A stretch of DNA of 64,000 bases from Mariprofundus sp. UBA1536 (GTDB lineage: Bacteria; Pseudomonadota; Zetaproteobacteria; Mariprofundales; Mariprofundaceae), in contig DCPU01000014.1 in NCBI GenBank assembly GCA_002323245.1, forward strand, positions 1 through 64,000. Reading direction: 5' to 3'. The notes below the pieces were generated by a model, which was given only the letters and a program-made list of their open reading frames with translations, was not told the DNA's origin and did not search any database. The position numbers and the translations under genes were made by a program. Positions within the stretch are counted from its first letter, which is position 1. Every line of letters starts with the position of its first letter. Below are positions 1 to 6,471 of the stretch, piece after piece.

Positions 1-14
1 GCCTGTCCTCTACT

Positions 15-1019
15 CTACCCTCTTTCTAAAGGGACATCTATCAGAGGCGTGTGTCTAATTTGACCATTTGATAGCTCTTCAATAATGCTCGCATATTTAA
101 CTGTACCGTTATTTCGATTAAGCTTTGTTGCTAACAACTGTAAGTACTCTTTCTTAGGGCTATTACTAACTAGCTGTAAAAGTTCATGGCCAATTTTTGT
201 AAAAACAAGAACTTGCAGTTGTTGTTCAGGCTTCTCTTTTAATTTTTCGTGAATGACAACTGCCCGACCAATTTTAAATACAACTTGTCTTGATGCGTTA
301 TCTGTTTTTAGAATAGTATATTGCAGATCGTTTGCAGCAAGTAGCCCTAACTCTTCTAGCAAAAGTCTTTCATTAAATTTCAATTGGTACTCTTCTTCAA
401 GAAGCTTTTCATTCTTGAAGTTTAAAAGGAAGGCTATTCCCCCGGACTGAATAGCAAGGGAGCCAAACTTAATGAAGACTTCTGCTTCTTCTGTTGACAA
501 GTTCCTTAAAATATCCAACGTTCTAAGTGAGTACGATTTTGGTTTTTTTATTTCTCCTGCAAGAATCCTCCCCCAAAGACCTTGCATCTCTTCACTTGAT
601 ATATCTTCGGCATAGTTAAAAAACCTCGAAGTCCAATCTTCATCCACAGGTTCATCAGATACGGAATTCTCAGGCTCTAAACTTTCGGCTGCTTTTTGCG
701 TGATACTTTCAATGTTTCTCTGTTGTTTTTGTTCTTTAAATTCTATTCTTTGTTGTGCTCTATCTTCTAGTGAGAGCTCTGATTTAAGAGAGTTGTCATC
801 TAGTGACATTAGACTTAATTTTTCCTCTTTAAACCCAATGCTCTTTAAATCGTTCTGGTTATCCTTGATGGCTTGAGCGATTTTTTCTATCTCATAGGCT
901 TTTGCATCGGCAGTTTTTCTAATTAGATATGGTTTACTTAATGCGCCGACACCAGTAGAAACTACCTCGATCAGTTTTTTGAGAGGATCACTAAGTCCTG
1001 CTAAATCTTTTATTTCCAT
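15..1019 (-). CDS. DUF2806 family protein, integron cassette cargo
   Basis: A 334-aa soluble protein that I recognise as the DUF2806 (TIGR03899-like) family. The N-terminus (MEIKDLAGLSDPLKKLIEVV) and a central stretch around residues 130-175 with EDISSEEMQGLWGRILAGEI and a following leucine-rich segment are typical. No signal peptide or catalytic motif is visible, and the family has no established reaction. The region around residues 85-120 is charged and low in complexity. The gene is complete and ends 14 bases from the window edge, so the attC expected at its 3' end lies outside. It is read leftward away from intI, as cassette genes are, and a clear attC (1045-1120) lies just upstream. Family call fairly sure; function unknown. 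Confidence 0.75.
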   Translation of the reverse strand: MEIKDLAGLSDPLKKLIEVVSTGVGALSKPYLIRKTADAKAYEIEKIAQAIKDNQNDLKSIGFKEEKLSLMSLDDNSLKSELSLEDRAQQRIEFKEQKQQRNIESITQKAAESLEPENSVSDEPVDEDWTSRFFNYAEDISSEEMQGLWGRILAGEIKKPKSYSLRTLDILRNLSTEEAEVFIKFGSLAIQSGGIAFLLNFKNEKLLEEEYQLKFNERLLLEELGLLAANDLQYTILKTDNASRQVVFKIGRAVVIHEKLKEKPEQQLQVLVFTKIGHELLQLVSNSPKKEYLQLLATKLNRNNGTVKYASIIEELSNGQIRHTPLIDVPLERG

Positions 1020-1044
1020 GCTGATTCCATCATTTAGCTTTTAA

Positions 1045-1120
1045 ACATAACGCCGCAAATAACCGGAGCCGAAAGGAGCGCAGCGACTGTAGGCGTCCGA
1101 GTTAATTTGCATTGTTATAT
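1045..1120 (-). repeat. attC: attC recombination site of the DUF1643 cassette
   Basis: A 76-bp imperfect inverted repeat with 7-base outer arms ACATAAC (1045-1051) and GTTATAT (1114-1120), pairing as the R'/R'' core sites of an attC. Inside is a GC-rich hairpin region with the sequence GGACGCCTACAGTCGCTGCG on the minus strand, a motif common in environmental cassette attC sites. The stop codon of the DUF1643 gene (1102-1104) falls inside the site, which is usual for cassettes. The recombining strand would be the bottom strand folded as a hairpin. Core bases deviate slightly from the GTTRRRY consensus. Confidence 0.8.
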
Positions 1121-1581
1121 GCCCATTTTATTGGCTTTGCTGTACCTGGTTGATATAAAGGATGTGCTGGTTCACCTGATTTATTGATTTTTAGGCACAT
1201 TAAATCTGGAATCATTTGCCTGACCTCTTTGGAGCGCTCCAAATATGAGCCATTATTCCCCCAAGCTGCAATAATAACCCCTGCTTCTGTTCCCAGGTTT
1301 TTGATCCATTCATCATTATCTGAACCAATAGGTTCATTTGATGCCATCATGTCACTTGGTGCAGTTGCGCGAAATGCAAACAGGTTTACCATACATAAAC
1401 CACCATAGCCCCAGTCTTTTGAGTAGTTTATACATCGATTTATCGTTGGATCATTTTCTGTTTCATCAGCCGTTGATGGATTTAAGCCTATAAACATTGC
1501 ATATGGTTTTGATTCATCCCAGATCCTCCATAATGCATACCGATACTTCCTACAGTTTGAAAAGTTTGCATCGGTTTTCAT
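1102..1581 (-). CDS. DUF1643 family protein, integron cassette cargo
   Basis: A 159-aa protein of the DUF1643 family, seen from the block YRYALWRIWDESKPYAMFIG followed by LNPSTADETENDPTINRC and the GGLCMVNLFAFRATAP segment, then a second conserved block (IIAAWGNNG) near residue 105. The family is widespread in phages, plasmids and cassettes, and I know of no established function. A GGAG ribosome site lies 6 nt before the ATG, so the start is well supported. The reading frame stops inside attC 1045-1120, and another attC (1607-1669) lies upstream, so this is a typical compact cassette with one gene. It should depend on the cassette promoter near attI or on a promoter in an upstream cassette. 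Confidence 0.82.
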   Translation of the reverse strand: MKTDANFSNCRKYRYALWRIWDESKPYAMFIGLNPSTADETENDPTINRCINYSKDWGYGGLCMVNLFAFRATAPSDMMASNEPIGSDNDEWIKNLGTEAGVIIAAWGNNGSYLERSKEVRQMIPDLMCLKINKSGEPAHPLYQPGTAKPIKWAYNNAN

Positions 1582-1606
1582 TTATTACTCCATTGCTGAT
1601 TCAGGC

Positions 1607-1669
1607 ATATAACGTAAAAGTGAGGGGCGCCGCGCTTTTGCGGCGTCCCTCTCGACTGACAGGTTAGGT
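1607..1669 (-). repeat. attC: attC recombination site of the HNH cassette
   Basis: A 63-bp inverted repeat. Read on the minus strand, the outer arms are ACCTAAC (R'', a perfect RYYYAAC) and GTTATAT (R', two bases off consensus). The inner arms form a strong GC hairpin: GAGGGACGCCGC pairs with GCGGCGCCCCTC around a CAAAAGC-type loop. This is the size and fold of a short attC. It lies between the HNH gene, whose stop codon ends 4 bases away, and the ribosome site of the DUF1643 gene. Confidence 0.82.
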
Positions 1670-1672
1670 GCG

Positions 1673-2200
1673 TTATTCAATTTGCCACCGGTTTAGATTT
1701 ACAAAAACTGCGCACAACGGCTCAGCCAAATAAGCCCGTGGTTCCTGCCCTATTTCATGGACTAACTCGTTTGCGTAAAGGAGGGAGTCGGGAGCGTGCG
1801 GCCCTTTTTTGAGCTTGAATTGTTTGTTTATGTCTGCAAGAGCAAGACCTTGCTGTACTGCGGTCCTAGTTTTTTGAACTATTTCAACCTGTGAAAAGGG
1901 AGATTCCCATATTTCAATAACTTTAAGGTCGAGGTTCCTTCCGATATGCAGCACCGCGTGACATGCGACGCACATAGTGACGAGATTTTCCGGAACGTTT
2001 TCTCCACTATCTTCGATGTGATGGACATTCATGTATTTCAATGCGCGATGTCCGCATGAAATGCATGTGTGGTTATCTCGTTCCAATACCACCTTCCGGA
2101 TTTTGTCCCATTGCGCCTTGGGTGGGCGTTCTGGATACCAGAGTGATGGATTGGTTACGCCAGGGCGCAATACAAAATTTGTGACGATTGGCTTATTCAT
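1673..2200 (-). CDS. HNH endonuclease domain protein, integron cassette cargo
   Basis: A 175-aa protein with an HNH nuclease core at about residues 30-90: VVLERDNHTCISCGHRA carries the first Cys pair, MNVHHIEDSGENVPENLVTM carries the HH of the beta-beta-alpha-metal fold, and CVACHAVLH supplies the second Cys pair and the last His. HNH proteins cut DNA with a single metal ion; the target here cannot be told. The C-terminal 80 residues match nothing I recognise. The start codon lies only 6 bases from the attI copy-1 crossover (2207-2213), with AGGTG as a weak ribosome site that is part of the recombined junction itself. This is the first cassette after that attI copy. Confidence 0.8.
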   Translation of the reverse strand: MNKPIVTNFVLRPGVTNPSLWYPERPPKAQWDKIRKVVLERDNHTCISCGHRALKYMNVHHIEDSGENVPENLVTMCVACHAVLHIGRNLDLKVIEIWESPFSQVEIVQKTRTAVQQGLALADINKQFKLKKGPHAPDSLLYANELVHEIGQEPRAYLAEPLCAVFVNLNRWQIE

Positions 2201-2206
2201 GTGAGC

Positions 2207-2213
2207 ACCTAAC
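2207..2213 (-). other. attI: attI-type crossover, copy 1, occupied by the HNH cassette
   Basis: On the minus strand the junction reads GTTAGGT, a perfect GTTRRRY core. The base G comes from attI and the following six bases from the HNH cassette, matching the R'' arm ACCTAAC of that cassette's own attC. To its right the sequence is the 160-bp attI/intI-leader repeat. This is therefore a genuine attI-cassette junction although the functional integrase is 900 bases further on. Confidence 0.7.
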
Positions 2214-2369
2214 TTGGTAATACGTGTACTTGATTGTCCATGTATTACGCTCCTATATACGCCCTTGATTTCCTTGATATTGCATATTAAGGTGCAAACA
2301 AGGACTTTGGAGGTACTTTGTCTTCATATCAGAATAAGGTCAATCAAAAATCCACATTTCGGCCAACTG
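2210..2369 (+). repeat. 160-bp direct repeat, copy 1 (attI, intI leader and first intI codons)
   Basis: Aligns without gaps to 3015-3174 at a constant offset of 805 bases, with one mismatch by direct reading (G at 2276, A at 3081). It contains the attI junction, the putative intI promoter, the intI ribosome site and the first 52 bases of intI, then breaks off. The break is followed by non-integron sequence beginning GAATCAAAGGGGTCAGACTC. Near identity points to a recent duplication. Confidence 0.92.
2318..2369 (+). pseudogene. Truncated 5' fragment of intI (17 codons)
   Basis: The TTG start, the ribosome site GGAGG and codons 1-17 of the integrase are repeated here exactly as at 3123-3174. 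After codon 17 the frame runs into unrelated sequence and stops within about 20 further codons. It cannot make a recombinase. It marks the end of the 160-bp duplicated block and shows that the duplication broke inside the intI reading frame. Confidence 0.85.
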
Positions 2370-2512
2370 AGAATCAAAGGGGTCAGACTCGATTGATTTT
2401 AGCATATCATTTGCATTCAAGATTCAAGACCTGACACCTTTTCCGTAATCTTCTCTTATATTTAATTGAAAAAGCCTCGGAATCCGCGAATCAAGCCTTG
2501 ACCCCTCTTTTC
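2370..2512. other. Non-coding insert between the two integron copies, RAYT/REP-like remnant
   Basis: No gene is visible. The segment holds GGGGTCAGACTCGATTGATT at 2378-2397, then AAGACCTGACACCTTTT and AAGCCTTGACCCCTC further on: three related GGTCAGRC/RCCTGACMCC-type stretches. From memory, sequences like these often flank REP-associated tyrosine transposases (IS200-like Y1 family), so this may be a remnant of such an element. No transposase reading frame is present. The assignment is an inference. Confidence 0.35.
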
Positions 2513-2568
2513 GTTTAGCTTTTTGACGTCCCAGCCAGCTTGCTGGCGACATGATTTGTTTGTTATGC
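2512..2568 (-). repeat. attC: Damaged attC at the end of the GNAT cassette
   Basis: On the minus strand an R''-like arm GCATAAC (2562-2568) is followed by an AT-rich arm and a perfect inner hairpin GCCAGCAAGCTGGC. The far arm should end in a GTT core pairing with GCATAAC, but instead reads AAAGCTAAACG with no GTTRRRY. The R' half therefore looks lost, and the sequence passes directly into the RAYT-like insert. The GNAT stop codon (2563-2565) lies in the R'' arm, as expected for a cassette. Confidence 0.5.
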
Positions 2569-2991
2569 GTTTTGATACACATCTGGCTTCCAGGCTTCCA
2601 TGAATGTTTGTGGGTTTGCCAATGGCTTAAACCCATATTTTTCGTATAAACCATGAGCATCTTTAGTTGAAAGGGTAATACGTCTTAAACCCTGAAGGTC
2701 AGGATGAGCAATTACATTTTCCATAAGCCACTTGGAAAGCCCTTTTCCTCGATGGGCCTCTAGAATAAAAACATCAGCTAAATACGCAAAAGTAGCTGAG
2801 TCAGTAATCAGACGCGCAAACCCAACTTGCTGGCCAGAATCAGTAAAGACGCCAAAACAAAGGGAATTGCTTATAGCTTTCTCAAGCACGCTTATCGGAA
2901 TTCCCTTTGCCCAATACGAATTGGAGATACAGCCATGAATCACAGCAATATCCATATCTGCGAGGTTCGTAGAAATGCTATATCCATTCAT
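2563..2991 (-). CDS. GNAT family N-acetyltransferase, integron cassette cargo
   Basis: A 142-aa acetyltransferase. The GNAT core is clear: an N-terminal strand-helix with SYWAKGIP, a middle strand GVFTDSGQQVGFARLITD, the acetyl-CoA loop HRGKGLSKWLME (R/QxxGxG/A type) at about residue 85, and LYEKYGFKPL near the C-terminus. The substrate is unknown; small soluble acetyltransferases of this exact type are common in cassettes. I chose the ATG at 2991 because GGGAGA stands 9 nt before it. An earlier ATG at 3015 lies in the attI junction itself and would add eight residues of non-family sequence. It is the first cassette next to the intact integrase. Confidence 0.85.
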   Translation of the reverse strand: MNGYSISTNLADMDIAVIHGCISNSYWAKGIPISVLEKAISNSLCFGVFTDSGQQVGFARLITDSATFAYLADVFILEAHRGKGLSKWLMENVIAHPDLQGLRRITLSTKDAHGLYEKYGFKPLANPQTFMEAWKPDVYQNA

Positions 2992-3011
2992 GGCACTGAA
3001 TCTCCCAAGAC

Positions 3012-3018
3012 GCATAAC
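3012..3018 (-). other. attI: attI crossover, copy 2, occupied by the GNAT cassette
   Basis: On the minus strand the junction reads GTTATGC. The bases after the first G match the complement of the R'' arm GCATAAC of the damaged GNAT attC, as they must if that cassette was inserted here by site-specific recombination. It lies about 105 bases before the integrase start, the usual place for attI. Confidence 0.7.
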
Positions 3019-3034
3019 TTGGTAATACGTGTAC

Positions 3035-3064
3035 TTGATTGTCCATGTATTACGCTCCTATATA
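3035..3064 (+). promoter_or_regulatory. Putative intI promoter
   Basis: TTGATT at 3035-3040, an 18-base spacer and TATATA at 3059-3064 form a plausible sigma-70 promoter reading toward intI. The predicted start of transcription would lie near 3071, about 50 bases before the TTG start codon. The same promoter is present in copy 1 (2230-2259). No canonical LexA box was found near it by eye. Confidence 0.4.
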
Positions 3065-3076
3065 CGCCCTTGATTT

Positions 3077-3097
3077 CCTTAATATTGCATATTAAGG
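3077..3097. promoter_or_regulatory. Perfect inverted repeat in the intI leader, candidate operator
   Basis: Nine-base arms CCTTAATAT and ATATTAAGG are separated by three bases. It sits just after the putative promoter and 16 bases before the GGAGGT ribosome site, a position where a bound protein or an RNA hairpin could limit integrase expression. In the other copy (2272-2292) the left arm carries the single base change that separates the two repeats. Confidence 0.4.
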
Positions 3098-3122
3098 TGC
3101 AAACAAGGACTTTGGAGGTACT

Positions 3123-4160
3123 TTGTCTTCATATCAGAATAAGGTCAATCAAAAATCCACATTTCGGCCAACTGCGCCTCGCTTGATGGACCAGGTGCGT
3201 GAAGTTTTGCGTTATCATCATTATGGTAAACGCACGGAAGAGGCTTATGTGCGCTGGATTAAAGGTTTCATCTTTTTTCACAATAAAATGCACCCAAAGG
3301 ATATGGGAAAGTCAGAAATCGAAGCTTATTTAAGCCATCTTGCTGTTAATAAGAATTTTGCAGTATCCACACAAAATCAGGCATTTAACGCATTGCTGTT
3401 TTTATATAAGCAGGTTCTTGATTTACCTTTTGCCGATGATATCGCTCCTGTTCGCTCTAGGAAACCCGTGCGTTTACCTGTGGTTTTAAGTCAAAATGAG
3501 GTTGTTCGTTTATTGGCTGGCATGAGCGATGAGTCAGGACTGATGGCAGGTATGATGTATGGCGGTGGCTTGCGCCTGATGGAATTGTTGCGTTTGCGTG
3601 TTCAGAATATTGATTTTGACAAGGGTTACTTAACGGTTCGTGCAGGCAAGGGTGAGAAAGATAGAACTACATTGTTACCAGTTTCAATACGGGAGAAATT
3701 GAGAGTACACTTGCAAGGTGTGAAGAAGTTATTTGAAAAGGATTTAAGTGAGGGAAATGCGAATGTGTGGTTGCCAGGTGCTTTGGCGAAGAAATATCCG
3801 AATGCGCCAAAATCGTGGGAATGGCAATATGTTTTTCCTTCTAAAGTATTGTCGGTTGACCCGCAATCAGGAGAAACGCGACGCCACCACGTGAATGAAT
3901 CAGGTTTACAAAAAGCAATCCGCTCAGCAAAACAGAAGGCGAATATCAATAAGCGAGTAACGACTCACACCTTGCGCCACTCTTTCGCAACACATTTACT
4001 TGAATCGGGAACCAATATCCGGGTAGTGCAGAAGTTGCTGGGTCATGCCGATGTCAAAACCACTGAAATTTATACCCATGTGTTGCAACAAAACCTTGGG
4101 GCTGTGGTTAGCCCTTTGGATAAGCTTGAACTGCAATGCGAAATAAACCGGCAATCATGA
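3123..4160 (+). CDS. intI: Integron integrase IntI (tyrosine recombinase)
   Basis: A 345-aa integron integrase that inserts and excises gene cassettes by recombining attI and attC. Residues about 20-105 form the SAM-like N-terminal core-binding domain (LMDQVREVLRYHHYGKRTEE). Catalytic residues are visible: R151 in GGGLRLMELLRLR, K176, H282 and R285 in HTLRHSFATH, H308 in LLGHADVKTTEIYTH and nucleophile Y317. The extra domain that marks IntI among tyrosine recombinases is present at about residues 216-240 (LPGALAKKYPNA, then WEWQYVFPS). The TTG start is chosen for the GGAGGT just upstream; the next candidate is the ATG at residue 22, which would cut family sequence. It reads opposite to the cassettes, the standard integron layout. 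All key residues are intact. Confidence 0.96.
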   Translation: MSSYQNKVNQKSTFRPTAPRLMDQVREVLRYHHYGKRTEEAYVRWIKGFIFFHNKMHPKDMGKSEIEAYLSHLAVNKNFAVSTQNQAFNALLFLYKQVLDLPFADDIAPVRSRKPVRLPVVLSQNEVVRLLAGMSDESGLMAGMMYGGGLRLMELLRLRVQNIDFDKGYLTVRAGKGEKDRTTLLPVSIREKLRVHLQGVKKLFEKDLSEGNANVWLPGALAKKYPNAPKSWEWQYVFPSKVLSVDPQSGETRRHHVNESGLQKAIRSAKQKANINKRVTTHTLRHSFATHLLESGTNIRVVQKLLGHADVKTTEIYTHVLQQNLGAVVSPLDKLELQCEINRQS

Positions 4161-4297
4161 TTACCTCTCTATAGCAGGGGGGGGTAGGCATGTTCTTAAT
4201 ACCAAAAACAGATCATCGGTTTTGAACGCCTTTTCAGATGCGTCACGCTTAAATTAATACCTTGGTCTATCCCATGCTTTATGGTGGACTACCCCTT

Positions 4298-5038
4298 ATG
4301 CTCATCCATTTTAATATTCAGCATTTCGACAGTCTAGACTCTTCCAACAAAGAAGCTTTGCGCCAGGCTGAAGCTGGCGCCAACGAAGGCGAAGTGATTG
4401 TGGCGAAGAGGCAAACCGCTGGCAAAGGCCGCTTGGGTAGAACTTGGCATACTTTGGAACATGCTTTGGCTTTTTCAGTGTTGCTACGCCCGAAACTCAA
4501 GATTGAGCAATTGTCGCAATTATCGCTTTTAACTGCTGTGGCGCTGCAAGAGACACTGGCCATGTACAACCCACACATCGGCATCAAATGGCCCAATGAT
4601 TTGTTGGTACAAGGCCAAAAGATATCAGGGATTTTAACCGAAATGCGTTGCACTAAAGGTGCGCCCCCCACTGTTGTGCTTGGTATTGGCATTAATATCT
4701 CAAAGCCCAAACAAGGCTGGCCAGAAGATATCAACCAGCCGGTTACTGATTTGGAATCGGTGAGCAATCATAAGGTCGATAGCAACAAAGTATTAAACAC
4801 ATTCCTGCAAAGTCTGAATCGCTGGCTTGATATTTTATACGACCAAGGCTTTGCCCCAGTGCGCAATGCCTGGTGGCGAGCGCATGTGGCATCACAAGCC
4901 ATGGTGCGCGTGTATGATGGTCAAGGCTATATCGAAGGGCTGGCCATAGGTTTAGCCGAAGATGGGGCATTACGCTTGTTGGTCAATGGCGCAGAACAAC
5001 GTATCATTGCTGGCGATGTTACAGTTATGGAATCCTAA
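4298..5038 (+). CDS. birA: Biotin--[acetyl-CoA-carboxylase] ligase BirA, short form
   Basis: A biotin protein ligase of about 246 aa that activates biotin with ATP and attaches it to the biotin carrier protein of acetyl-CoA carboxylase. The catalytic GRGRxGR loop appears as GKGRLGRTW at about residue 44, followed by KWPNDLLV and the biotin pocket segment GILTEMR, then VLGIGINI. The C-terminal SH3-like part holds VRVYDGQGYIEGLAIGLAEDG. The N-terminal winged helix of E. coli BirA is missing, so it should not repress a biotin operon. The ATG at 4298 has GGTGGA 9 nt upstream; an upstream TTG would add 12 non-family residues. coaX follows after 3 bases. Confidence 0.93.
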   Translation: MLIHFNIQHFDSLDSSNKEALRQAEAGANEGEVIVAKRQTAGKGRLGRTWHTLEHALAFSVLLRPKLKIEQLSQLSLLTAVALQETLAMYNPHIGIKWPNDLLVQGQKISGILTEMRCTKGAPPTVVLGIGINISKPKQGWPEDINQPVTDLESVSNHKVDSNKVLNTFLQSLNRWLDILYDQGFAPVRNAWWRAHVASQAMVRVYDGQGYIEGLAIGLAEDGALRLLVNGAEQRIIAGDVTVMES

Positions 5039-5041
5039 ACA

Positions 5042-5830
5042 ATGAATACAACAGCGCGCTTTCTCACGATTGATGTGGGCAACACCCAAATGGTATTTGG
5101 CCTTTATGAAGGTGAGACATTGTGTGCGCATTGGCGCTTATCAAGCAATCATCAGCTCACTTCAGATGAGCTCAGCTGGCAAATGTTTGGCTTGTTCTCC
5201 CAATTTGGCCACGACCCGAAAAACCTCCACGGCATCATGATTGCCAGTGTAGTACCGCACTTAGATGAGATTTTGCGCGATGCGTGCATTCAAACCTGCG
5301 ATTTAACCCCTGCTTTTGTTGGTACTGCCGAGGTGAAAACAGGCATGGCCATTGATTACAAAAATCCAAGGGAAGTGGGCGCTGATCGTATTGCCAATGC
5401 CGTCGCCGCACGCGCCTTGTTTGGCGCGCCAGCAATTGTGCTTGATTGTGGCACCGCCACCACCTTTGATGTGATTTCCAAAGAAGGGCATTACGTAGGC
5501 GGCTTAATTATTCCGGGCATTGAAGTCTCGCTGCAAGCTTTGAGCAAACGCGCCGCCAAATTGCCAGAAGTCGCCATTGCCCCTGTCAAAACCCTGATTG
5601 GCCGCGATACCATCAGCAGCATGCAAGCTGGGGTGTATTGGTCGGCAGTGGATGGGTTAAACGGCATTATCAAACGCTTACAAGCTGAGCCAGGCTTTGC
5701 TGATGCCCCAGTCATTGCCACGGGCGGTTTATCTTCGCGTTTGATTGCCGATATGCCCAAGGTGAGCGCCGTTGACCCCTTCCTTACCCTCAAAGGCATC
5801 TTGATGTTGGCGCAAGGTCACTTTAAATGA
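5042..5830 (+). CDS. coaX: Type III pantothenate kinase CoaX
   Basis: A 262-aa pantothenate kinase for the first step of coenzyme A synthesis. It has the ASKHA-fold motifs of CoaX: TIDVGNTQMVFGLYEGE at the N-terminus (phosphate loop with the catalytic Asp), the substrate-binding GADRIANAVAAR near residue 118, and DCGTATTFDVISKEG near residue 135. The C-terminal half has VIATGGLS. Length is normal for the family. It lies 3 bases after birA and overlaps the next gene by the sequence ATGA; birA-coaX pairs are common in bacteria. Confidence 0.95.
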   Translation: MNTTARFLTIDVGNTQMVFGLYEGETLCAHWRLSSNHQLTSDELSWQMFGLFSQFGHDPKNLHGIMIASVVPHLDEILRDACIQTCDLTPAFVGTAEVKTGMAIDYKNPREVGADRIANAVAARALFGAPAIVLDCGTATTFDVISKEGHYVGGLIIPGIEVSLQALSKRAAKLPEVAIAPVKTLIGRDTISSMQAGVYWSAVDGLNGIIKRLQAEPGFADAPVIATGGLSSRLIADMPKVSAVDPFLTLKGILMLAQGHFK

Positions 5831-6465
5831 ACATCAAAAATATTATCGGCATGGCTGCCACTATTGCCCTGGCATGGCTGGCTTGGACCACTTGGTTTCC
5901 AGCGCCTGCAGTGTTGCAACAAGCCGACGTGCGGGCATGGCTGCCCGAGCGCTTAGATATTGATGGCGTAAAAACCGAACGCTGGCGCGTATACACAAGA
6001 CGTATGGTGTGGAACAAAGCTGTGGAAAGTTTTGCCAACCAACTCAAAGAAAAAAATATCGAAGCGATTATGCTCAACCGCAAAGAATCTGTGATGTTGC
6101 ATGTGTTTGATGACCCCCGCCGTTTTGTATCGTATGCCGAAGCCAAAGAAGCTGTAAAAGATTGGGGAAATATGGATACCATCGATATCCTGCGCCAAAG
6201 TGATGGCTCATATATGTTAGGCTTGGGCCGATTCTTTATTGATGATTATGCCAATCAACACCAAGAAAACCTGCGCAAGATTGGCAAACCATTTGTCTAT
6301 CACAAACAAAGCAAAGTGATTCCCACCTTCAGATTTGTCTTCCCGCCATTGATTGAGAGCGAAGCCGAAATTTTATGGAAAAACATCCAGGACATGGGCG
6401 CAGTCGACCCTGTGATGATGACTGAGAGTGAATTCAACGCCACGTTTGTGGGCAATATGCAGTAG
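5827..6465 (+). CDS. Hypothetical membrane-anchored protein of the birA-coaX operon
   Basis: A 212-aa protein with one N-terminal hydrophobic segment (about residues 7-25, IIGMAATIALAWLAWTTWF), so probably anchored in the inner membrane with a periplasmic domain. The rest is soluble and charged. Two stretches, about 95-130 and 133-160 (SYMLGLGRFFIDDYANQHQE then LRKIGKPF), have the beta-alpha-beta look of SPOR peptidoglycan-binding domains, but no diagnostic residues support this. It overlaps coaX by 4 bases and precedes ampD by 6, so it should be co-expressed with them. I do not recognise the family. Confidence 0.7.
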   Translation: MNIKNIIGMAATIALAWLAWTTWFPAPAVLQQADVRAWLPERLDIDGVKTERWRVYTRRMVWNKAVESFANQLKEKNIEAIMLNRKESVMLHVFDDPRRFVSYAEAKEAVKDWGNMDTIDILRQSDGSYMLGLGRFFIDDYANQHQENLRKIGKPFVYHKQSKVIPTFRFVFPPLIESEAEILWKNIQDMGAVDPVMMTESEFNATFVGNMQ

Positions 6466-6471
6466 CTTAAC

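Larger units (their letters stand above)
3015..3174 (+). repeat. 160-bp direct repeat, copy 2 (functional attI and intI leader)
   Basis: The intact partner of 2210-2369. Here the sequence continues into the complete integrase gene, so this is the parental or functional copy. The two copies put the same leader in front of two different cassettes (GNAT and HNH), so any cassette promoter within the leader would serve both. Confidence 0.92.

Noticed and set aside
2214..2396. A 60-codon plus-strand frame over the duplicated leader
   Set aside because: It is out of frame with the intI fragment, starts in the attI core and has no ribosome site; the same frame appears in the second copy only because the DNA is duplicated.
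2424..2660. Open frame of 78 codons across the RAYT-like insert and the end of the GNAT gene on the minus strand
   Set aside because: It shares no features with a real protein, uses the wrong frame over the GNAT gene, and has no ribosome site.
4177..4184. Run of eight Gs after intI
   Set aside because: It lies in non-coding sequence with no start codon in reach, so no regulatory role is supported.
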